From Syntrophaceae bacterium UBA1411 (GTDB lineage Bacteria; Desulfobacterota; Syntrophia; Syntrophales; Smithellaceae), in the NCBI GenBank assembly GCA_002304995.1, contig DBPV01000100.1, positions 1-11,903 on the forward strand: a DNA stretch of 11,903 nt. Reading direction: 5' to 3'. The translations under genes and the position numbers were made by a program. Under the pieces are notes generated by a model. It made no database searches. It worked only from the letters and a program-made list of their open reading frames with translations, and was not told where the DNA came from. The first letter of the stretch is position 1. Every line of letters starts with the position of its first letter. Positions 9,170 to 11,903 of the stretch are shown piece after piece.

Positions 9170-9341
9170 AGGCCGGAGAATGAAGCCGCATACGGAAGAG
9201 AAAACGGTTGTCCGGCCTGCCGCCGATCCCCGTCTTCCGAAAAATGATTACCTCGAAAAAAAATCCAGTAATTATTTTTAGTTTTACGAGTCTCGGCAGG
9301 CCTTACTCCGTTTAAACTTCCGTACCTGCTGTCTTCGACCT
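9170..9341 (-). promoter_or_regulatory. Ribosomal protein L10 leader RNA with competing helices
   Basis: In the rplA-rplJ spacer the minus strand reads GACAGCAGG (about 9325-9333) and then GGCCTGCCGAG (9292-9302). These match, from memory, the conserved halves of the bacterial L10 leader, whose kink-turn region binds L10-(L7/L12). Three helices share bases. GCAGG (9325-9329) can pair with CCTGC (9296-9300). GGCCTGCC (9295-9302) can pair perfectly with GGCAGGCC (9214-9221). AGGCCGGA (9211-9218) can pair with TCCGGCCT (9170-9177). The first and second exclude each other, as do the second and third. No U-run follows the last hairpin, so I favour control of translation of rplJ-rplL over intrinsic termination. 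The leader identity is recognised from family knowledge, the pairings are seen, and the mechanism is inferred. Confidence 0.78.
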
Positions 9342-9358
9342 TTACTGCTTTAAAACCA

Positions 9359-9390
9359 CGCCCGGACTGTCCTGAAGGCCGCGCCCGGAC
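9359..9390. repeat. 9-bp direct repeat near the rplA 3' end
   Basis: CGCCCGGAC occurs at 9359-9367 and again at 9382-9390, 23 bp apart start to start, between the rplA stop and the L10 leader. GTCC (9387-9390) and GGAC (9369-9372) on the minus strand could also form a short stem. Its function, if any, is unknown. Confidence 0.6.
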
Positions 9391-9402
9391 GGTATTCCCT
9401 CG

Positions 9403-10104
9403 TTATCCCGCGCTCTTGATATCCAGCGGATCGACCTTCACGCCGGCGCCCATCGTGCTGGAAATGGAGATGCTTTTAATGTAAGTCCCCTTGCTGGACG
9501 CCGGTTTCAGCTTGATGATGGTTTCCAGCAGGGCATTGATGTTTTCGCCCAGTTTTTCCGGGCCGAAAGACACTTTCCCGACCGGAGAATGGACGATGCC
9601 GGCCTTTTCCACGCGGAATTCCACCTTGCCGGCTTTCAGTTCCTTCACGGCATTGGCGATGTCAAACGTCACCGTTCCGACCTTGGGATTGGGCATCAAC
9701 CCGCGCGGCCCCAAAATCTTGGCGATTTTACCGACGCCGCCCATCATGTCCGGCGTGGCGATCACACGGTCAAACTCCAGCCAGCCGCCCTTGATCTTCT
9801 CAATGATTTCTTCATTGCCGACCAGATCCGCTCCGGCCTCGAGCGCTTCCTTTTCCTTGTCGCCCTTGGCAAAAACCAGCACCCGCACCTTCTTGCCCAG
9901 ACCGTTGGGAAGGACCACGCTGCCCCGAACCATTTGATCGGCATGAGCCGGGTTGACGCCCAGCCGGACGGCGGCATCCACCGTCTCGTCGAATTTGGCG
10001 CCGGCCATCGATACAATCATTTCCGTAGCCTCTTTCAGCGTGTAACGCTTGGTCGGCTCAACTTTCGCTTTCGCTGCTCTAATGCGCTTGCCTCGTCTTA
10101 ACAT
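9403..10104 (-). CDS. rplA: 50S ribosomal protein L1
   Basis: Complete 233-aa protein of the L1 stalk, which binds 23S rRNA helices 76-78 and helps release deacylated tRNA from the E site. The signature KILGPRGLMPNPKVGTV is at about residues 129-145, inside domain II. The two-domain layout is intact, with domain I formed by the N- and C-terminal segments, including GTYIKSISISSTMG near the end. Length matches the family. ATG 10104 has a GAGG Shine-Dalgarno 6 nt upstream. It lies 17 nt after rplK, the usual rplKA pair. In E. coli L1 represses rplKA translation by binding the rplK leader; I could not identify a convincing L1 site in the 52-nt nusG-rplK spacer. Confidence 0.99.
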   Translation of the reverse strand: MLRRGKRIRAAKAKVEPTKRYTLKEATEMIVSMAGAKFDETVDAAVRLGVNPAHADQMVRGSVVLPNGLGKKVRVLVFAKGDKEKEALEAGADLVGNEEIIEKIKGGWLEFDRVIATPDMMGGVGKIAKILGPRGLMPNPKVGTVTFDIANAVKELKAGKVEFRVEKAGIVHSPVGKVSFGPEKLGENINALLETIIKLKPASSKGTYIKSISISSTMGAGVKVDPLDIKSAG

Positions 10105-10121
10105 GATAAACCTCGTTTTTA

Positions 10122-10547
10122 TTAACCTGCGATTTCTATTCCCATGGACCGCGCCGTGCCGGCGATGATTTTAATCGCGCCTTCGATGTCGACGGCGTTC
10201 AGGTCATTGAATTTCAGCTGCGCGATTTCCTGAACCTGCTTGGCGGTCACCGTTCCCACCTTTTCCCGTTTGGGATCGGCTGCCCCCTTGGCGACTTTGG
10301 CCGCCTGCTTGAGCAGAACGGATGCCGGCGGCGTCTTGGTGATGAAGGTGAAAGACCGGTCCGCATACACCGTGATGATGACGGGGATGATCATTCCTTC
10401 CTGATTTTGCGTCATGGCATTGTAAGCCTTGCAAAATTCCATGATATTCACGCCGTGCTGACCCAGCGCCGGTCCGATCGGGGGAGACGGAGTCGCCTTT
10501 CCCGCTTTAATCTGCAATTTGATGTTCGCAATCACTTTTTTTGCCAT
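10122..10547 (-). CDS. rplK: 50S ribosomal protein L11
   Basis: Complete 141-aa protein of the GTPase-associated centre. It binds 23S rRNA next to the thiostrepton site and is needed for RelA activation in model bacteria. The N-terminal domain carries PSPPIGPALGQHGVNIMEFCK (about 20-40). The C-terminal RNA-binding domain includes GTVTAKQVQEIAQLK (98-112) and GTARSMGIEI. I chose the ATG at 10545-10547 (MAKKVIANIK) over the in-frame ATG at 10551-10553. The AGGTGA Shine-Dalgarno ends directly against the upstream ATG, leaving no spacing, but stands 6 nt from the downstream one, and the family normally begins MAKK. It sits 52 nt after nusG and 17 nt before rplA. Confidence 0.98.
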   Translation of the reverse strand: MAKKVIANIKLQIKAGKATPSPPIGPALGQHGVNIMEFCKAYNAMTQNQEGMIIPVIITVYADRSFTFITKTPPASVLLKQAAKVAKGAADPKREKVGTVTAKQVQEIAQLKFNDLNAVDIEGAIKIIAGTARSMGIEIAG

Positions 10548-10553
10548 AACCAT

Positions 10554-10559
10554 TCACCT
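10554..10559 (-). promoter_or_regulatory. Shine-Dalgarno that decides the rplK start
   Basis: AGGTGA on the minus strand abuts the ATG at 10553 with no spacer and lies 6 nt before the ATG at 10547. This spacing favours the shorter 141-aa L11. Confidence 0.75.
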
Positions 10560-10599
10560 GAGTAAAAAATTTTTTTGGCTTTCTTAGCTGCGCCGGTAA

Positions 10600-11133
10600 T
10601 TATTGTCCCTGGGTAACCTGAATGAAGTCCAACTCCACCGGCGTCGGGCGTCCGAAAATGCTGACGATGACGCGCAGCTTGCTTTTTTCAGGCCGGACTT
10701 CGTCGATAACGCCGTCAAAATTGGTAAAAGGACCGTCGATAATCTTGACATGGTCGCCGACATCGAATTTGAATTTGGGCTTCGGCTTGAGGGTTCCTTC
10801 ATCGATTCTGATCTTTAAATTTTCAACGTCCTTGTCGGGAATGGGCGAGGGCTTGTCCTTGCTGCCGATAAAGCCGGTCACCTTGGGCGTGTTTTTGACG
10901 ATGTGCCAGTTCTCGTCGTTCATCTCCATCCGCACCAGGATGTAGCCGGGGAAAAACTTGCGCTTGGACGTTTTCTTCTCTCCGGAAATCAACTCCACTA
11001 CGTCTTCCTCGGGAATCAGAATATCGGAAAAAGAAGCCTGTGCACCGGCCATCTCGATTCTTTCCTGAAGGCTCATCTTGACCTTATTCTCAAATCCCGA
11101 ATAAGTATGTACGACGTACCATTTAAAAGCCAT
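10600..11133 (-). CDS. nusG: Transcription termination/antitermination factor NusG
   Basis: Complete 177-aa elongation factor. NusG binds the beta' clamp helices and bridges polymerase to Rho or to ribosomal protein S10. The NGN domain (about 1-115) starts with KWYVVHTYSGFENKV and contains the core motif FFPGYILVRM (60-69). The C-terminal KOW domain (about 122-177) contains FDVGDHVKIIDGPFTNFDG and ends in VELDFIQVTQ. There is no lineage insertion between the domains. The start ATG 11133 lies 4 nt after the secE stop. The weak Shine-Dalgarno (AGGTTA) overlaps the secE TAA, which suggests translational coupling. It is followed by rplK in the classic secE-nusG-rplKA order. Confidence 0.99.
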   Translation of the reverse strand: MAFKWYVVHTYSGFENKVKMSLQERIEMAGAQASFSDILIPEEDVVELISGEKKTSKRKFFPGYILVRMEMNDENWHIVKNTPKVTGFIGSKDKPSPIPDKDVENLKIRIDEGTLKPKPKFKFDVGDHVKIIDGPFTNFDGVIDEVRPEKSKLRVIVSIFGRPTPVELDFIQVTQGQ

Positions 11134-11137
11134 GAAG

Positions 11138-11341
11138 TTAACCTAATATAAACTTTACGAGTTTGGCGAGAATGAAGTCAATGATCCCCAGATAAACAGC
11201 CGTGATCGCAACAATCACCATAACAACGCCGGTGGAAGCCAATGTCTGTTGCCTGGTCGGCCAGGTAACTTTCTTCAACTCAGCCTTAGCCTGAGAAACA
11301 AACTGCGTTGCTTTATCCACAAACAATTTGATTTTTTCCAT
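11138..11341 (-). CDS. secE: Preprotein translocase subunit SecE
   Basis: Complete 67-aa single-span SecE, which clamps SecY in the SecYEG protein-export channel of the inner membrane. The N-terminal amphipathic part carries the conserved AELKKVTWPTRQQT (about 20-33). One transmembrane helix follows (about 36-57, rich in Val, Ile, Ala and Leu), with a short C-terminal tail ending in KFILG. This is the common one-helix form, not the three-helix enterobacterial form. The start ATG 11341 has AAGGG 8 nt upstream. An in-frame ATG at 11401 would place the start inside tRNA-Trp and is rejected. It lies 27 nt after tRNA-Trp and 4 nt before nusG. Confidence 0.96.
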   Translation of the reverse strand: MEKIKLFVDKATQFVSQAKAELKKVTWPTRQQTLASTGVVMVIVAITAVYLGIIDFILAKLVKFILG

Positions 11342-11349
11342 ATCTTCAG

Positions 11350-11354
11350 CCCTT
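11350..11354 (-). promoter_or_regulatory. Shine-Dalgarno of secE, fixes the 67-aa start
   Basis: AAGGG on the minus strand, 8 nt before ATG 11341, lies in the 27-nt gap between tRNA-Trp and secE. It rules out the longer reading that would begin inside the tRNA. Confidence 0.75.
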
Positions 11355-11368
11355 TTTTCAAGGAAAAC

Positions 11369-11445
11369 TGGCAGGCCAGGAGGGACTTGAACCCCCAGCA
11401 TCCGGATTTGGAGTCCGGCGCTCTATCCATTAGAGCTACTGGCCT
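11369..11445 (-). tRNA. tRNA-Trp (anticodon CCA)
   Basis: Complete cloverleaf on the minus strand. The acceptor stem is AGGCCAG / CTGGCCT, the D arm GCTC...GAGC, the anticodon stem CCGGA / TCCGG with loop CTCCAAA, and the T arm GGGGG TTCAAGT CCCTC. The discriminator is G and the 3' CCA is encoded. It sits between rpmG (13 nt upstream) and secE (27 nt downstream), so it is probably excised from a mixed tRNA-mRNA transcript. Confidence 0.97.
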
Positions 11446-11458
11446 TTATCCACATCAC

Positions 11459-11608
11459 CTACTTAGTCTCCCTGTGCAATTTGTGCCCACGACAAAACTT
11501 ACAATATTTTTTTAACTCCAGACGGTTTTGCATGGTACGTTTGTTTTTAGTTGTAACGTAATTTCGCTGCTTGCATTCCGTGCAGGCTAAAATAATATTA
11601 TTGCGCAT
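11459..11608 (-). CDS. rpmG: 50S ribosomal protein L33, zinc-ribbon form
   Basis: Complete 49-aa protein of the large subunit, located near the E site. It begins MRNNIILACTECKQRNYVTT and ends in CKFCRGHKLHRETK. Cysteines C9, C12, C36 and C39 make two CxxC pairs, so this is the zinc-binding (C+) version. Residues NKRTMQNRLELKKYC match the family core. ATG 11608 has AAGGGAG 4-6 nt upstream, wholly inside the 14-nt gap after tRNA-Thr. The stop is TAG at 11459-11461. Codons are more AT-rich (AAT, ATT, TTA) than in rpoB. The neighbouring tuf gene usual in this position is missing. Confidence 0.97.
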   Translation of the reverse strand: MRNNIILACTECKQRNYVTTKNKRTMQNRLELKKYCKFCRGHKLHRETK

Positions 11609-11622
11609 AATTCTCCCTTAAC

Positions 11623-11698
11623 TGGAGCCCACGACCAGGATTGAACTGGTGACCTCATCCTTACCAAGGATGTGCTCTACCAACTGAGCTACGTGGGC
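11623..11698 (-). tRNA. tRNA-Thr (anticodon GGT)
   Basis: Complete 76-nt tRNA including an encoded CCA. The acceptor stem is GCCCACG / CGTGGGC, the anticodon stem CATCC / GGATG with loop TTGGTAA, and the T arm has TTCAATC. The discriminator is T. It ends only 14 nt before the rpmG start codon. Confidence 0.97.
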
Positions 11699-11737
11699 GT
11701 AATTTTCAAGGCATCTGCCCCCTTATTTTTCAATACC

Positions 11738-11813
11738 TGGAGCGGGAAACGGGATTCGAACCCGCGACCCTCAGCTTGGAAGGCTGACGCTCTAGCCACT
11801 GAGCTACTCCCGC
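11738..11813 (-). tRNA. tRNA-Gly (anticodon TCC)
   Basis: Complete 76-nt tRNA with an encoded CCA. The acceptor stem is GCGGGAG paired with TTCCCGC (one G-T pair). The anticodon stem is TCAGC / GCTGA with loop CTTCCAA, and the T arm is GCGGG TTCGAAT CCCGT. It is 39 nt upstream of tRNA-Thr and 21 nt downstream of tRNA-Tyr, the same Tyr-Gly-Thr order as the E. coli tufB operon. Confidence 0.97.
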
Positions 11814-11834
11814 TTATTCCAGCTTCAAAATCCA

Positions 11835-11903
11835 TGGTGGAGGGGGGAGGATTCGAACCTCCGTAGGCTCCGCCGGCAGATTTACAGTCTGCTCCCTTTG
11901 GCC
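11835..11903 (-). tRNA. tRNA-Tyr (anticodon GTA), 5' end cut by window edge
   Basis: This is the 3' portion of a class II tRNA. The anticodon stem is GCAGA / TCTGC with loop CTGTAAA. A long variable arm (CGGCGGAGCCTAC) follows, then the T arm GGAGG TTCGAAT CCTCC, the acceptor half CCCCTCC, discriminator A and an encoded CCA. The long variable arm plus GTA anticodon identifies Tyr. The 5' acceptor strand and part of the D arm lie outside the window. Confidence 0.95.

Larger units (their letters stand above)
9137..9402 (-). other. rplA-rplJ intergenic spacer, 266 nt
   Basis: This is the longest gene-free stretch in the window. It contains the L10-leader-like RNA (9170-9341), an AT-rich linker between its two halves (about 9245-9290) and, just after the rplA stop, a 9-bp direct repeat CGCCCGGAC at 9359-9367 and 9382-9390. 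I see no convincing -35/-10 promoter and no terminator with a U-run. Whether rplJ has its own promoter or relies on readthrough from rplKA cannot be decided from sequence alone. Confidence 0.8.

Noticed and set aside
9170..9218. Intrinsic terminator in front of rplJ.
   Set aside because: The 8-bp GC stem is strong, but the minus-strand RNA continues with CAGAAAAAATAATTT and not a U-run, and the apical loop is long.
10548..10553. Upstream rplK ATG adding Met-Val to L11.
   Set aside because: The Shine-Dalgarno abuts this ATG with no spacer, whereas the ATG at 10547 has normal spacing and the family N-terminus MAKK.
10548..10599. L1-binding autoregulatory site ahead of rplK.
   Set aside because: The 52-nt spacer contains only A/T runs and a short GC patch; I could not match it to the L1 target fold.
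11138..11401. Longer secE reading starting at 11401.
   Set aside because: The extra 20 codons run through tRNA-Trp; the ATG at 11341 has its own Shine-Dalgarno and gives the standard SecE N-terminus.

Overview
The window is the conserved bacterial tRNA / secE-nusG / ribosomal-protein / RNA-polymerase locus. It is read from its distal end, so every gene lies on the minus strand. In transcription order (high to low coordinate) it holds: tRNA-Tyr (5' end cut by the window edge), tRNA-Gly(TCC), tRNA-Thr(GGT), rpmG (L33), tRNA-Trp(CCA), secE, nusG, rplK (L11), rplA (L1), a 266-nt leader, rplJ (L10), rplL (L7/L12), rpoB and rpoC (3' end cut by the window edge). The organism looks like a member of the Deltaproteobacteria/Desulfobacterota. 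RpoB and RpoC carry proteobacterial-type lineage insertions (RpoC has an insertion after the trigger loop), SecE is the short one-helix form, and the Tyr-Gly-Thr tRNA trio followed by rpmG, tRNA-Trp and secE resembles the Geobacter-type layout. This placement is inferred from remembered family sequences, not from a search.

Translation and protein-export part (9403-11903): four tRNAs are interleaved with small genes at very short spacings (14 nt from tRNA-Thr to rpmG, 13 nt from rpmG to tRNA-Trp, 27 nt from tRNA-Trp to secE, 4 nt from secE to nusG). This suggests a common transcript cut apart by tRNA processing. The tuf gene that usually sits between tRNA-Thr and rpmG or secE is absent. nusG, rplK and rplA follow as a tight run.

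Regulatory part (9137-9402): the rplA-rplJ spacer contains an L10-leader-like RNA with three perfect or near-perfect helices that compete for the same bases. This is the architecture of an autoregulatory switch controlling L10 and L7/L12. rplJ begins at a TTG behind an ideal Shine-Dalgarno sequence.

RNA polymerase part (1-9136): rplJ-rplL-rpoB-rpoC are closely spaced. rpoB is complete (1371 aa). rpoC starts at a GTG and its reading frame stays intact to the window edge (1331 codons seen). Codon choice changes sharply inside rpoC at about 2850-2960. Upstream rpoC and almost all of rpoB avoid ATA (Ile) and AGG (Arg), whereas the rest of rpoC uses both often. Either a recombination event or an assembly chimera across a very conserved stretch would explain this, and it is the most notable anomaly in the window. 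I see no mobile element, CRISPR array or evidence of a new multi-gene system; the locus is otherwise a core housekeeping region.
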